From contig NZ_SPPK01000001.1 of NCBI RefSeq assembly GCF_004569505.1, positions 124,001-188,000 of the forward strand: 64,000 bases of DNA, written 5' to 3'. The notes beneath the pieces are model-generated. The model made no database searches. It saw only the letters and a program-made list of their open reading frames with translations, and had not been told where the DNA came from. Positions within the stretch are counted from its first letter, which is position 1. Every line of letters starts with the position of its first letter. Both the position numbers and the translations under genes were made by a program. This stretch comes from Dysgonomonas mossii. Lineage in GTDB: Bacteria > Bacteroidota > Bacteroidia > Bacteroidales > Dysgonomonadaceae. Of this stretch, positions 44,075-53,919 are shown piece by piece.

Positions 44075-44572
44075 ATGGATGCAGAAACTTTTAAAAAAGT
44101 GTTTCTACCATATCATCAGAAGTTATACCGAATAGCATACCGAATAGTACAGGATACAGCCAATGCAGAAGACATAGTGCAAGAAACGTTCATCAAGCTC
44201 TGGAACAAGAAAGACGAATTGGAGCAGATTGAAAATACAGAAGGCTTTGCCATTATCATCGTTCGTAACACTTGTCTCGATTATCTGAGAAAAGCAAAGA
44301 ATGACTATCATACGTCATATGATACCGAAATACCCGAGAGCTCATCTCTGTCTAAGCAATTAGAAATACAGGATGACGCTGCATATGTAAAAGATCTGAT
44401 AAATAAGCTACCCGATCAGCAACGGCAGGTGATAATGATGAAGCACTGGGATGGATATACCGATGAAGAAATAGAAAACATTACTGGAATAAGCTCCGGA
44501 AATATACGGGTTATACTATCCAGAGCAAGGAAAACGATAAGAGAGCAATACTCTAAAATAGAACAAAGATGA
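44075..44572 (+). CDS. ECF RNA polymerase sigma factor
   Basis: A 165-residue sigma-70 of the ECF group. Region 2 'LPYHQKLYRIAYRIVQDTANAEDIVQETFIKLWNKKDEL' (~10-48) and region 4 'INKLPDQQRQVIMMKHWDGYTDEEIENITGISSGNIRVILSRARKTIRE' (~110-158) are complete, with nothing extra. It should direct transcription from the TGTAACA/CGTCT promoter upstream. Its last 4 bases overlap the anti-sigma start (ATGA). Confidence 0.93.
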   Translation: MDAETFKKVFLPYHQKLYRIAYRIVQDTANAEDIVQETFIKLWNKKDELEQIENTEGFAIIIVRNTCLDYLRKAKNDYHTSYDTEIPESSSLSKQLEIQDDAAYVKDLINKLPDQQRQVIMMKHWDGYTDEEIENITGISSGNIRVILSRARKTIREQYSKIEQR

Positions 44573-45129
44573 AGACAAGCGAAATAAAAAAATTAGTCGA
44601 AGCTTTTTACAATGGAGAGACTACAATAGAAGAAGAAAAGCTATTGCTAAGTTATTTTCAGGGTGAAGATGTTGCGGAAGAATTGCTAAAAGAAAGGGAT
44701 TTATTTCTCGACTTATACAAATCCGAGCCTATTGATGTTCCTCTTCATTTACAAGCGAAACTAGGCACTCTGATAGATGAACTAGCAGCAAAAGAAACAG
44801 TAAAGGTAGAACTAAAACCTGCATCAAAGAAGAAATATATACTGAGGTGGACAGGAAGCATCGCCGCGGGTATAGCTATATTAATTACAGCAGGCATATA
44901 TTTCAATAAACAGGAGAAGGAAACAACGGCACCTATAGCTCAGACCATTGATAAGACTATCGACAAGGCAGACGAACAAAAGATAAAGGAAGCTCAAGAA
45001 GCACTAGTCTTGTTATCGTCGAAGTTCAATAAAGGCATGGATCAACTGGCTTTATTATCAACAAATCTGGATAAAACAAACGAAATATTAAATAAAACTT
45101 TCAACAGAAAAAAAGATAAAGAATCATGA
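44569..45129 (+). CDS. Putative membrane anti-sigma factor
   Basis: A 186-residue protein: a helical N-terminus (~1-80, 'IKKLVEAFYNGETTIEEEKLLLSYFQGEDVAEELLKERDLF') of the kind that binds ECF sigma factors, a single membrane helix (~95-110, 'GSIAAGIAILITAGIYF'), and a ~70-residue periplasmic helix-rich tail with 'KFNKGMDQLALLSTNLDKTNEIL'. It overlaps the sigma gene (4 bp) and the third DUF4252 gene (4 bp), so stoichiometry is tightly coupled. Confidence 0.85.
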   Translation: MKTSEIKKLVEAFYNGETTIEEEKLLLSYFQGEDVAEELLKERDLFLDLYKSEPIDVPLHLQAKLGTLIDELAAKETVKVELKPASKKKYILRWTGSIAAGIAILITAGIYFNKQEKETTAPIAQTIDKTIDKADEQKIKEAQEALVLLSSKFNKGMDQLALLSTNLDKTNEILNKTFNRKKDKES

Positions 45130-45587
45130 AATTAAAAGGATTACTAACAGCATTTGTGTTTATGCTCAGTCTTATAGCTGTTCAGGCACAAGATAAAATG
45201 TTTGAAAGATTCTCTAACAACAAGGATATTACAACTGTATACATTTCTAAAGCTCTTCTGTCTATGGTTCCTAATATGGATACCGGAGGTATGAATGTAA
45301 AAGGTTTGGCGAATAAGCTGGAACAACTCGAAATATACACTAGCGAAAACAAAAACTCTGTCAAACAGATGATGCTTGAAGCTGAGTCTTTGAAGAAGAA
45401 TAAGGCATTCGAATCTCTGATGTCTGTAAGAGAGAGCGATCAGATAATCAATTTTTATGCACAGAAAGACGGTAACAACAAATTCAAAGACTTGGTAATG
45501 ATTATAAGTCAAAATACCGAATGTACTATTATTCGTATCGTAGGTAGTTTTACGATGGAAGATATCAAAAAAGTAATGGATAAATAA
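45126..45587 (+). CDS. DUF4252 secreted protein 3
   Basis: A 153-residue third paralogue with signal peptide MKLKGLLTAFVFMLSLIAVQAQ, 'KMFERFSNNKDITTVYISKALLSMVPNMDTGGMNVKGL' and the ending 'IIRIVGSFTMEDIKKVMDK'. It closes the operon before a strong terminator. Confidence 0.85.
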   Translation: MKLKGLLTAFVFMLSLIAVQAQDKMFERFSNNKDITTVYISKALLSMVPNMDTGGMNVKGLANKLEQLEIYTSENKNSVKQMMLEAESLKKNKAFESLMSVRESDQIINFYAQKDGNNKFKDLVMIISQNTECTIIRIVGSFTMEDIKKVMDK

Positions 45588-45607
45588 AAATATAAAGATA
45601 TACTATC

Positions 45608-45641
45608 AAAAAAGACGCATTTTATGAAATGCGTCTTTTTT
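45608..45641. terminator. Terminator of the DUF4252-sigma operon
   Basis: AAAAAAGACGCATTT / AAATGCGTCTTTTTT, a near-perfect stem with A- and T-runs, useful on both strands (also for mazG). Confidence 0.92.
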
Positions 45642-45675
45642 ATTTATATCAGATAGTTAAATCCTTTTATGCAGA

Positions 45676-46461
45676 TTATTCCATCTCTTTAGCCTGATTC
45701 CATAAAGCATCCATTTCGGCTAAGGTCATATCTTTTAAATTCTTATTCTGCTTTTTTGCTTCTTGTTCTATGTAATTGAAGCGGCGTATAAACTTCTGAT
45801 TGGTACGTTCCAGAGCATTATCCGGGTTCACTTTATACAAACGAGCTGCATTAATGAGGCTAAAAAACATATCTCCGAATTCAGCTTCTGTTTTATCTTC
45901 ATCCATTTTTGATATTTCGTTTTTCAACTCTTGAAGCTCCTCAGAAACTTTATCCCAAACGTCTTCTCTGTTCTCCCAATCGAATCCTGCGTTGCGAGCT
46001 TTATCTTGTATACGGTGAGCCTTTGCAATAGATGGTAATGATGCCGGAACACCTTCAAGGATGGTTTTGTTTCCTCCCTTTTCTTTTAGTTTTAGTTGTT
46101 CCCACGATTTTTCAACCTCTCCGGCTGTTTTCGCAGCATCATCTCCGAATACATGAGGATGACGATATATTAATTTGTCACACAAAGAATGACATACATC
46201 CGCTACATCGAATGTTCCTTTCTCTTCGCCGATTTTTGCATAAAATACAACATGTAGCAAAACATCTCCAAGCTCTTTTTTGATAGCCTCATCACTATTC
46301 TGAATAATGGCTTCACAAAGTTCATAAACCTCTTCTATCGTATTGGTACGCAAGCTCTCATTTGTCTGTTTTGCATCCCATGGACACTTTACCCGCAACT
46401 CATCCATAATGTCGAGCAAACGTCCAAAGGCTTCCATTTTTTGTTCTCTTGTATGCATCAT
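45676..46461 (-). CDS. mazG: Nucleoside triphosphate pyrophosphohydrolase
   Basis: A 261-residue MazG from the ATG at 46461 (or 46458). A longer frame starts at 46503, but its first codons lie within the hairpin 46478-46501 and are not MazG-like. Two MazG folds: 'CPWDAKQTNESLRTNTIEEVYELCEAI...ELGDVLLHVVFYAKIGEEKG' (~25-90) and a second near ~165-240 ('EELQELKNEISKMDEDKTEAEFGDMFFSLINAARL'). It removes abnormal nucleotides. It follows dsbD. Confidence 0.9.
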   Translation of the reverse strand: MMHTREQKMEAFGRLLDIMDELRVKCPWDAKQTNESLRTNTIEEVYELCEAIIQNSDEAIKKELGDVLLHVVFYAKIGEEKGTFDVADVCHSLCDKLIYRHPHVFGDDAAKTAGEVEKSWEQLKLKEKGGNKTILEGVPASLPSIAKAHRIQDKARNAGFDWENREDVWDKVSEELQELKNEISKMDEDKTEAEFGDMFFSLINAARLYKVNPDNALERTNQKFIRRFNYIEQEAKKQNKNLKDMTLAEMDALWNQAKEME

Positions 46462-46477
46462 CGTGTATAAATTTAGA

Positions 46478-46501
46478 GAAAGCAGGCTGCTGCCTGCTTT
46501 C
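46478..46501. other. Hairpin between dsbD and mazG
   Basis: GAAAGCAGGC-TGCT-GCCTGCTTTC is a perfect 10-bp stem. On the minus strand the following T-run is weak (TCTCTAAATTT), so it may be a partial terminator or mRNA processing element. It excludes the long mazG start. Confidence 0.7.
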
Positions 46502-46504
46502 ATT

Positions 46505-48541
46505 TTATTTTACTTCTTCTTTTTTCTTTTTGAAATTATCCAATCCTTTTTTCAGGAATTCGATGTATTTATTTACATCTTCATCGTATGCGTATGATGG
46601 TCCTATTGGTTTTCCGGCATGGTCTAAAAGAACATAATAAGGCTGAGAGTTTGTCGCAAATTTATGTCGTTGCAGATAACTCCATTTGTCACCTATTGTT
46701 CTCAATTTTGTAGTCTTACCATTTTCCTGAACTTCCATCACCTCATTCAATTTGGTTTTGTCGTCTACCATCAAGGTGATAAGTACATACTCTTCGTCAA
46801 GCAACTGTTTTACACGAGGATCTGTCCAAACAGAAGCTTCCATCTTGCGGCAGTTTACACAGCCATAGCCCGAAAAGTCTATAATAACAGGTTTGTTTTT
46901 CTCCTGAGCATATTTCATCCCAGCCTCATAGTCTTCAAACTTGGCATGAACAACACCATTGTATAGGCTAAAGTCCTGAGTATATAATGGCGGTGCAAAT
47001 GCACTAATCGCTTTGAGAGGAGCACCCCACAAGCCTGGAATCATATACACGGCAAAAGCAAATGATACAATAGCCATAAGCAAACGTGGAATAGAAACAT
47101 ATTTCAGGTCGCTGTCGTGCGGTAGTTTCAATTTACCTAACAAATAGACTCCAAGCAGAACGAATATCACAATCCATAATACTAGAAATACTTCACGGTC
47201 TAATATACCCCATTTGTATGCAAGGTCGGCTACTGATAAGAATTTCAGGGCAAGCGCGAGTTCTAAGAATCCTAATACGACTTTTACAGAGTTCAACCAT
47301 CCGCCCGACTTCGGCATACTTTCGAGCCAAGAAGGGAATATTGCAAATAATGAAAATGGAATAGCTAATGCAACAGCAAAACCGAACATCCCGATTGCGG
47401 GAGCTATTATGCTACCCGACCCGGCAGCCTGTACCAATAATGTGCCTATGATAGGCCCGGTGCAAGAGAATGAAACGAGTGCCAGTGTAAAAGCCATGAA
47501 GAAAATACTGATAATACCTGTAGTAGAATCGGCTTTTTGATCCATTTTGTTCGTCCATGAAGATGGTAAAACCATCTCGAATGCACCGAAGAATGATATA
47601 GCAAATACAACCAACAATGCAAAGAATATCAGGTTAAATATGGCGCTTGTAGCTAAATCATTCAGAGCGCTGGCTCCAAATATTCCGGTTATTAATAAAC
47701 CGAGGGTGACATATATAATGATAATTCCCACTCCGTAGGTAATAGCATCTTTTATCGCTTTGCCTTTGTTCTTCTTATTTCGTTTAAGGAAAAAGCTCAC
47801 GGTCATAGGTAGCATCGGCCATACACAAGGTGTAAGTAGGGCGATAAGTCCACCGCCAAAACCTCCGAGGAAAATCCAAAGAAGTGACATGTCGGAGGTA
47901 TCTCCCGCAGCACCATAAGCTTTCAGTTCGCTTATTACAGGTGTCCAAAGTTCTTCGCTGCTAACGTTTGCTGTAGTACTTGATACCGATGAAGATAAGC
48001 TGTCAGCCAGAACTTGTTCAGCTGATAATCCTTCAGATGCGCTATCGGATTCGCCTGCTTTAGCAGCAACAACTGTAGCGGGTAAATCTTTTGATTTGAA
48101 GTCCAGATCAATTTTTATTGGAATACACTGCCCGTCAATCTCGCTACATACCTGTCCACGAAAATCACCTTCGAGAGCAAAAGCTGCTTTGTCGGTTATT
48201 TTAAGTGTTTGAACAAAAGTAGCCTGATTCTCATAATAGCCATACTCCATCTGAAATATGTCGTCATATTTTTTCTTCAACTTGGAGTTGACTGCTTTCA
48301 GATTACCGATTTTAGTTGCACCCTTCAGCTTATCGATTGATATCGTTGTGGGCATCGGTCCATTTTCAGGAATAGTTATGTCAAAAATATGCCATGTAGG
48401 ATCTATTCGAAAGGTTGTTGTTAATTCAACTTCTCCGTTTCCTTTATCAACAAGCTTGGTTGTCCACGACGCAGGTTGTTGCGCATAAAGCGATACTGAC
48501 AGAACAATTGACAGGAAAAATAAGAATGATATTTTTTTCAT
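46505..48541 (-). CDS. dsbD: Thiol:disulfide interchange protein DsbD-like
   Basis: A 678-residue inner-membrane protein. After a signal peptide (MKKISFLFFLSIVLSVSLYAQQ) comes a periplasmic alpha domain (~22-145, with Cys in 'GQVCSEIDGQCIPI'), a low-complexity stretch, eight or so membrane helices with the core Cys in 'LTPCVWPMLPM' (~245) and 'VSFSCTGPIIGTLLVQ' (~360), and a C-terminal thioredoxin domain with 'GYGCVNCRKME' (~565). It passes electrons from the cytoplasm to periplasmic thiols. Confidence 0.94.
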   Translation of the reverse strand: MKKISFLFFLSIVLSVSLYAQQPASWTTKLVDKGNGEVELTTTFRIDPTWHIFDITIPENGPMPTTISIDKLKGATKIGNLKAVNSKLKKKYDDIFQMEYGYYENQATFVQTLKITDKAAFALEGDFRGQVCSEIDGQCIPIKIDLDFKSKDLPATVVAAKAGESDSASEGLSAEQVLADSLSSSVSSTTANVSSEELWTPVISELKAYGAAGDTSDMSLLWIFLGGFGGGLIALLTPCVWPMLPMTVSFFLKRNKKNKGKAIKDAITYGVGIIIIYVTLGLLITGIFGASALNDLATSAIFNLIFFALLVVFAISFFGAFEMVLPSSWTNKMDQKADSTTGIISIFFMAFTLALVSFSCTGPIIGTLLVQAAGSGSIIAPAIGMFGFAVALAIPFSLFAIFPSWLESMPKSGGWLNSVKVVLGFLELALALKFLSVADLAYKWGILDREVFLVLWIVIFVLLGVYLLGKLKLPHDSDLKYVSIPRLLMAIVSFAFAVYMIPGLWGAPLKAISAFAPPLYTQDFSLYNGVVHAKFEDYEAGMKYAQEKNKPVIIDFSGYGCVNCRKMEASVWTDPRVKQLLDEEYVLITLMVDDKTKLNEVMEVQENGKTTKLRTIGDKWSYLQRHKFATNSQPYYVLLDHAGKPIGPSYAYDEDVNKYIEFLKKGLDNFKKKKEEVK

Positions 48542-48693
48542 AGAAAGTATCTATACGAATTATTTTAAAATAAGAAGTCCAAAGTTAGTAAAAAGACTCT
48601 ATATAGATAGATAGCCTAATTGCTTTTATGATTAATTTACTTATTTATATTTATCAATATTTACTTATCGTAATAGTCTTTATTTTTTATTAA

Positions 48694-50340
48694 TTAATAC
48701 TTAAACTTGATGTATTCGGGTTCTTCTTTTATTTCAGAATATGAAGAATAGCTTTGATCGCTATGGCGCACATAGCGTCCGTCCTCAATAGATTTGTCTA
48801 CGTACTTCTGTGGTATAATATATCCCATCATCTCAGCCAGTACATATATTGTGCTCGAATTGTTGATCAGCTTGGTTACAGGATCAATGTATTTATCCAT
48901 TACGAAATTAATCCTCCTTTCGTTCTTCTGTATGGTTATAAGTGGGATATCATATTGGGCAATACCATTTTTCCAAGGGCCGTGTCCTTTACCTAGTATC
49001 TCTCCATGATCCGAAAAGTGAAAGAAGACAGCTGTGGAGTCTTGCTGCATAACCTTATATATTTCACGCATTACCCTGTCGGTATGATGTATAGAACGGT
49101 CGTAGTCTGTTTGCAGAGCAGAGCCTGAGCTTGGTATTGCTTCGGCATCTATATTATCATATCTATCCGAATAGTTATTATGGCTTCCTACCAGATGTAT
49201 AATAAAGAACTGTTTTTTACCTGGTTTATACTCTTCTTTTAGTATCGGGATAAGATCGAAATCGTCATTAGCCAGATACCCTCCTTTAGTAAATACCGCT
49301 TTGTTTGTTCCGGCAGCTAAATAACCTAAATAAGAATCTTGAATCCCCGATGCTCCTTGATTAGACAACCAATAAGTTTCATATCCCGCATCATTGGCTA
49401 GGTTTATAAGTGTTTTCTCTTGATAAAACGGGGTCATATCTGTTGGCGATGCAAAAGACAAGGCTATACGTAAAGCATTCCGTGTAAAAGCTGCTGCCGC
49501 AATACCATCATAGTAATTTATAGGGGAGGGTATAGTCTGTGCCAAGCTATCCAAAAACGGAGTTGTTTTTATCGGATAACCGTACAGAGAAAGATGTTTG
49601 CGATAGGCACTCTCTCCGATAACAAGATATATTTTTTCGGGTTTTTGTACTGTATCGCTGAGTAGTATTCCTTCGGGAAGCTTTTTACTGCTCTGATCAG
49701 AGAACTTTCGTAGTTGCGCCATCTCTTCTTGGTAAGCTATAATTGTTGCTATATTGCCATAGAGAATAGGTGCATACATATTTACTTTATCTTGCCCTAC
49801 CCGAATAGGGAATTCTGTAAACAGGTCTTCTTGATATTCGTAAGCGATGCGTTTATAACAAACAAACGGTAGGAATAAGAAGAGATAAATTAACAATCCG
49901 ATTAAAGACCATTTTATAGAGAGTCTAGCTTCCTTTAGTTCCTTTTCTGATAACCACAGAAACAGAGTTGTAGCAGCTAATGCTGTCAGAGCTCCGATCA
50001 CCACTCCACCTTTCAGCATACTTGCGGCCTCTGTCGTATGCGTCTCGAATATCGAGGCCATCATATCTAGCGAAATATCGCTTCCTAAGACAAATGCGAA
50101 ATAGGCATTGAACGTAAGTATAAATGCGAGTATAAATGTAATTATAAATGTGTATTTGGTCTTGGCTAAAATATTCAAGATGAATACAAATGAAACAACA
50201 TGTATGGCCATCGGAATACTTGGAGCTAAATTGATAGGCAAAAAGGCTATCAGACCAATATATATTAGAGCCAGTATAGTAAATTTATATTTGTATATAA
50301 GTTTTCCTATCCACTTTGTATATTCTTTAATCTTAGTCAT
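48694..50340 (-). CDS. Phosphoethanolamine transferase (EptA-type)
   Basis: A 548-residue membrane enzyme: about five helices in the first 160 residues, then a sulfatase-fold domain. The metal site 'IYLVIGESAYRKHLSLYGYPIKTTPFLDSL' (~228-255) is present, with Ser where EptA enzymes have Thr as nucleophile; 'IIHLVGSHNNYSDRY' (~375) and 'FHFSDHGEILGKGHG' (~430) also match. It probably puts phosphoethanolamine on lipid A, which affects polymyxin sensitivity. It ends ~150 bp before dsbD. Confidence 0.85.
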   Translation of the reverse strand: MTKIKEYTKWIGKLIYKYKFTILALIYIGLIAFLPINLAPSIPMAIHVVSFVFILNILAKTKYTFIITFILAFILTFNAYFAFVLGSDISLDMMASIFETHTTEAASMLKGGVVIGALTALAATTLFLWLSEKELKEARLSIKWSLIGLLIYLFLFLPFVCYKRIAYEYQEDLFTEFPIRVGQDKVNMYAPILYGNIATIIAYQEEMAQLRKFSDQSSKKLPEGILLSDTVQKPEKIYLVIGESAYRKHLSLYGYPIKTTPFLDSLAQTIPSPINYYDGIAAAAFTRNALRIALSFASPTDMTPFYQEKTLINLANDAGYETYWLSNQGASGIQDSYLGYLAAGTNKAVFTKGGYLANDDFDLIPILKEEYKPGKKQFFIIHLVGSHNNYSDRYDNIDAEAIPSSGSALQTDYDRSIHHTDRVMREIYKVMQQDSTAVFFHFSDHGEILGKGHGPWKNGIAQYDIPLITIQKNERRINFVMDKYIDPVTKLINNSSTIYVLAEMMGYIIPQKYVDKSIEDGRYVRHSDQSYSSYSEIKEEPEYIKFKY

Positions 50341-50487
50341 TAACGAGGTAAAAAGTCGTGCGTAAGTTGATGAGCAAAGGTATTATTTTTTGCTATGGAA
50401 TTTATATTAAAAAATGTTCTTTTTTGTTTAAATTTTTAATACATTCGCTTTTTGTATTAACATCTCACACTATGAAAAACTGAATTT

Positions 50488-51681
50488 ATGAAAAGAAAAT
50501 TATTTCTGTGCTCTTTTATTTTTTTTGTATTATTCGCATCTCTTAAAGCCCAAAGTAATTATAAAAAAGGCTATGTTATCACCAATGACAACGATACAAT
50601 ATATGGCTTGATCGATTTTAGGACTGATGCCATAAATGCAACACGATGTACATTCAAATCTGAGCAAGCCGAAAAAATATATTATCCCGGTGATATTGCG
50701 GGTTATAAGTTCTCAGATGAAGGAAAATACTATGTTACGCGTGAAGTGACAATAGATAGTATTCCCCAGAAATTTTTTCTTGAATATTTGGTTCAAGGTA
50801 TGATGGATCTCTATTATTTAAGATCGGATGGTAAAGTATATTATTTGTTTGATAAAGATGGGGATTTAATTGAGATTACAAAAAAAGAAGATTTTATAGA
50901 TGTTAATAGCCTACGTCTTATTAAAGATGTAAAATATAAGAATACACTGAAAAGATACTTTAAAGACTACCCTACAATAACAAGTCGGTTAAGTAATATT
51001 GATTTTAAACAGAAGTCATTTATAAATATAGCAAAGTTGTATCATGATGAGACTTGTTCTACCGGCGAAGAATGTATAATATTTGAAAATCAACACCCTG
51101 ATAAGAATCCGAGTGTTCTTCAATTAACTGTTTTTGGAGGATTACAATGGGGCACATATACACTGATTAATGATAAAGATCGAAAATACAAGTTTGGAGG
51201 TATACAACCTACTATAGGATTAAAAGGCAATGTGTTTAATCCTCGTTGGAGTCAATCTTTTGCAGTTCAATTAGAAGTCTCGTTTTCAAGAATTGATGGT
51301 TCTAATGAAGTTGTATTTTCCGGATATAAATTAAATTTTGATATGAATGTAATATATGGAACCGGTAAAGTTGGGTTAGAATATAAATTACCATTGAAAA
51401 AGATTCGTCCACTAATAGGTGGAGGGTTAGCATACACACGCATCTTTGCTGATAATGTTAAGTATTCTTATCAGAATTCACCAGAGAAAAAATATTTGTA
51501 TAGCCTCCGAAATTCTTACTTTGGTTATTTCATAAATGCAGGTGTAAGCTATGCTCTAAATAAGAAACATAATCTTTTACTTCAAGCGTCTATACAACAG
51601 AACGGTACTGTGGACACTGCTCAGAAAAATGGATCTGATAAATTCAAATCCTATAACATAGTTTTAGGATATACCTTCTAA
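50488..51681 (+). CDS. Putative outer-membrane beta-barrel protein
   Basis: A 397-residue secreted protein: signal peptide 'MKRKLFLCSFIFFVLFASLKAQ', a ~180-residue N-terminal part of DUF-like character ('KGYVITNDNDTIYGLIDFRTDAINATRCTFKSEQAEKIYYPGDIAGYKF'), and a C-terminal barrel-like half with alternating strands that ends in aromatic 'NIVLGYTF'. Similar proteins are widespread in Bacteroidota without known function. It is a single gene before a bidirectional terminator. Confidence 0.75.
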   Translation: MKRKLFLCSFIFFVLFASLKAQSNYKKGYVITNDNDTIYGLIDFRTDAINATRCTFKSEQAEKIYYPGDIAGYKFSDEGKYYVTREVTIDSIPQKFFLEYLVQGMMDLYYLRSDGKVYYLFDKDGDLIEITKKEDFIDVNSLRLIKDVKYKNTLKRYFKDYPTITSRLSNIDFKQKSFINIAKLYHDETCSTGEECIIFENQHPDKNPSVLQLTVFGGLQWGTYTLINDKDRKYKFGGIQPTIGLKGNVFNPRWSQSFAVQLEVSFSRIDGSNEVVFSGYKLNFDMNVIYGTGKVGLEYKLPLKKIRPLIGGGLAYTRIFADNVKYSYQNSPEKKYLYSLRNSYFGYFINAGVSYALNKKHNLLLQASIQQNGTVDTAQKNGSDKFKSYNIVLGYTF

Positions 51682-51697
51682 TGGGATAATACAAAAT

Positions 51698-51744
51698 AAA
51701 AAATCCTTTACTTATACATAGTCCTATAAGTAAAGGATTTTTTT
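51698..51744. terminator. Bidirectional terminator, OM protein / trp operon
   Basis: AAAAATCCTTTACTTATA / TATAAGTAAAGGATTTTTTT forms a ~18-bp stem with an 8-nt loop between convergent genes; it ends the trp operon. Confidence 0.93.
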
Positions 51745-52516
51745 ATTTACTCAACGCTTCTTTTAGAGCTTTTACTGCCTCTTTTATATTGGTACTTTCT
51801 TTTAGTAATGTGATAAATTTACTTCCTATAATCGCTCCGCTTGCATTCTCTTGTGCGGCTTCTAATGTAGCTTTGTTGGATATACCGAATCCGATCAAAC
51901 GGGGATTGCGAAGATTCATTCCATTTATTTTGCGGAAATAAGCTTGCTTTTTATCATCAAAGCTACTCTGTGCACCAGTAGTAGATGCTGACGAAACCAT
52001 GTAGATAAAGCCATCGGTATGTTCATCTATCAGGCGAATACGCTCATCTGATGTTTCAGGGGTGATGAGCATGACTATTTTTATATCGTATCTATCTGCT
52101 ATTGGTTTATATTGAGATATATAGTCATTGAATGGAAGATCGGGAATGATAGCTCCGTCTATACCTGTTTCTTTGCATTGTTTGCAAAAGGTCTCAAAAT
52201 CATATTGCATAATCGGATTGAGATAACCCATCAGGATGAGAGGTATAGCCACATCGCTACGGATGTCTTTCAACTGTTCGAACAAGACCTTTAATGTCAT
52301 GCCATTGCGAAGAGCAATTGTTCCACTTTCCTGAATAGTTGGGCCATCGGCCATCGGGTCTGAAAATGGAATACCTATTTCTATCAGGTCGATACCATTT
52401 GCTTCTAATTCGCGAATAACATTGCCGGTGTCATTCAATTGCGGAAATCCGGCAGTAAAATAGATGGATAATATATTCTTTTGTTTTTTTTCAAACAGTT
52501 GCTTTATTCTATTCAT
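51743..52516 (-). CDS. trpA: Tryptophan synthase alpha subunit
   Basis: A 257-residue TIM barrel that splits indole-3-glycerol phosphate. The catalytic Glu and Asp are in '[21 protein letters not shown]' (~40-60); '[17 protein letters not shown]' and '[26 protein letters not shown]' are also present. Its start overlaps the trpF end by 8 bp. Last gene of the operon. Confidence 0.96.
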   Translation of the reverse strand: MNRIKQLFEKKQKNILSIYFTAGFPQLNDTGNVIRELEANGIDLIEIGIPFSDPMADGPTIQESGTIALRNGMTLKVLFEQLKDIRSDVAIPLILMGYLNPIMQYDFETFCKQCKETGIDGAIIPDLPFNDYISQYKPIADRYDIKIVMLITPETSDERIRLIDEHTDGFIYMVSSASTTGAQSSFDDKKQAYFRKINGMNLRNPRLIGFGISNKATLEAAQENASGAIIGSKFITLLKESTNIKEAVKALKEALSK

Positions 52517-53132
52517 TTCTTAGTTGTTTTATAAATTGATCAAGTAGTTGTATGTCTTTTAACCCTGGTTCTATTTCAAATTTGCTATTAAGGTCTACTC
52601 CATATAGCCGAGGGTGCTTTATTGCTTTTATTTGCTCAACATCTTCAACCGATATTCCTCCACTAAGGAAAAAAGGAGTATCTCCATCATAAGTATCTAG
52701 TATTGCCCAATCGAATTTTTTTCCCGAGCCTCCATATTGTGGGGTTTTGGTATCGAATAAGAAATATCCCGGAAGCCCCTCGTATGCTTTCGTCTGTTCA
52801 AAGTCAGAAGACTCGGAAATACTGAAAGCTTTAATTATAGGGATAAACTTATTTAACTCGCTACAAAAGTTTGGAGATTCGTTTCCGTGCAATTGGATTA
52901 AGTCTAACTTATATTTGTCAATCATTTCAACGATGAAATCTATCTTTGAATTCACAAATACGCCTACTCTTTTGATATTACTAGAATGTATATCTCTTAC
53001 GTTTTGCCATAGTTGATAATCGATGTAGCGGGGTGATTTCTCATAGAATATCATACCCATATAATCAATAGGTAATTTATTTAACTCCTGTATATTCTCA
53101 GGATATTTCATCCCGCAGACTTTGATCTTCAT
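52509..53132 (-). CDS. trpF: Phosphoribosylanthranilate isomerase
   Basis: A 207-residue PRAI: '[16 protein letters not shown]' (catalytic Cys 5), '[12 protein letters not shown]', '[14 protein letters not shown]', '[19 protein letters not shown]' and '[16 protein letters not shown]' are the family blocks. It overlaps trpC (4 bp) and trpA (8 bp). Confidence 0.96.
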   Translation of the reverse strand: MKIKVCGMKYPENIQELNKLPIDYMGMIFYEKSPRYIDYQLWQNVRDIHSSNIKRVGVFVNSKIDFIVEMIDKYKLDLIQLHGNESPNFCSELNKFIPIIKAFSISESSDFEQTKAYEGLPGYFLFDTKTPQYGGSGKKFDWAILDTYDGDTPFFLSGGISVEDVEQIKAIKHPRLYGVDLNSKFEIEPGLKDIQLLDQFIKQLRNE

Positions 53133-53911
53133 GCTAATTGGTTTATAAAGTCTTCCAATGCTTTCCCCGGATTGCTTGTTTTCATAAAGTTCTCTCCCAT
53201 CAAGAATCCTTTATATCCTGCCTGTTGCAGATCGATGACCGTCTGGGGTTGGGAGATACCACTTTCGGATATCTTAATAAAGTCGTCAGGTATCTTATTC
53301 GCCAGATCAAAGGAGATTTGTATATCTGTAACAAAGGTTCCCAGATTGCGGTTGTTGACTCCTACAACGTCTACCTTATCATTGATATGATGAAGTTCCT
53401 GTTCATTGTGAATCTCTAATAAAACATCAAGGTTTAGTTCCTTTGCTTTTTTCGCCAGTTGTTTGGTTTCTTCTATCGTCAGAGCTGAGGCAATCAGCAA
53501 TACCGCACTGGCTCCGGATATTTTAGCCTGATACAATTGATATTCATCTACTACGAAATCTTTACGTAATAATGGCGTTTTTGTAAGACTTCCGGCTAAT
53601 TCCAGATCAGCTAATTCCCCTCCAAAGAAATCCATGTCGGTAAGTACAGATATTGCACTGGCTCCGTTTTGGGAGTATAGAGGAATTACGTCTTCAATCT
53701 TTGCATCTTTAAAAATCCAGTCACGAGACGGTGAGCGACGCTTAAATTCCGCAATAATCCCTGTTCTTGAATTCTTGATAGCTTCTTTAAAAGAGGCGGG
53801 AGTAGTGATTGTCGATAATCTTTTTTCTAACTCGTTGATAGGAGTGTCTTTTTTATGTCTTTCTACTTCCAACCGTTTGTTTGCAATTATCTTATCTAAA
53901 ATATTAGTCAT
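53129..53911 (-). CDS. trpC: Indole-3-glycerol-phosphate synthase
   Basis: A 260-residue TIM barrel IGPS: 'GIIAEFKRRSPSRDWIFKDAKIEDVIPLYSQNGASAISVLTD' (~48-92), 'LLRKDFVVDEYQLYQAKISGASAVLLIAS', 'VGVNNRNLGTF' and 'KISESGISQPQTVIDLQQAGYKGFLMGENFM'. It makes indole-3-glycerol phosphate. TrpF is a separate protein here, not fused. Confidence 0.96.
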   Translation of the reverse strand: MTNILDKIIANKRLEVERHKKDTPINELEKRLSTITTPASFKEAIKNSRTGIIAEFKRRSPSRDWIFKDAKIEDVIPLYSQNGASAISVLTDMDFFGGELADLELAGSLTKTPLLRKDFVVDEYQLYQAKISGASAVLLIASALTIEETKQLAKKAKELNLDVLLEIHNEQELHHINDKVDVVGVNNRNLGTFVTDIQISFDLANKIPDDFIKISESGISQPQTVIDLQQAGYKGFLMGENFMKTSNPGKALEDFINQLA

Positions 53912-53919
53912 ATCTTATT

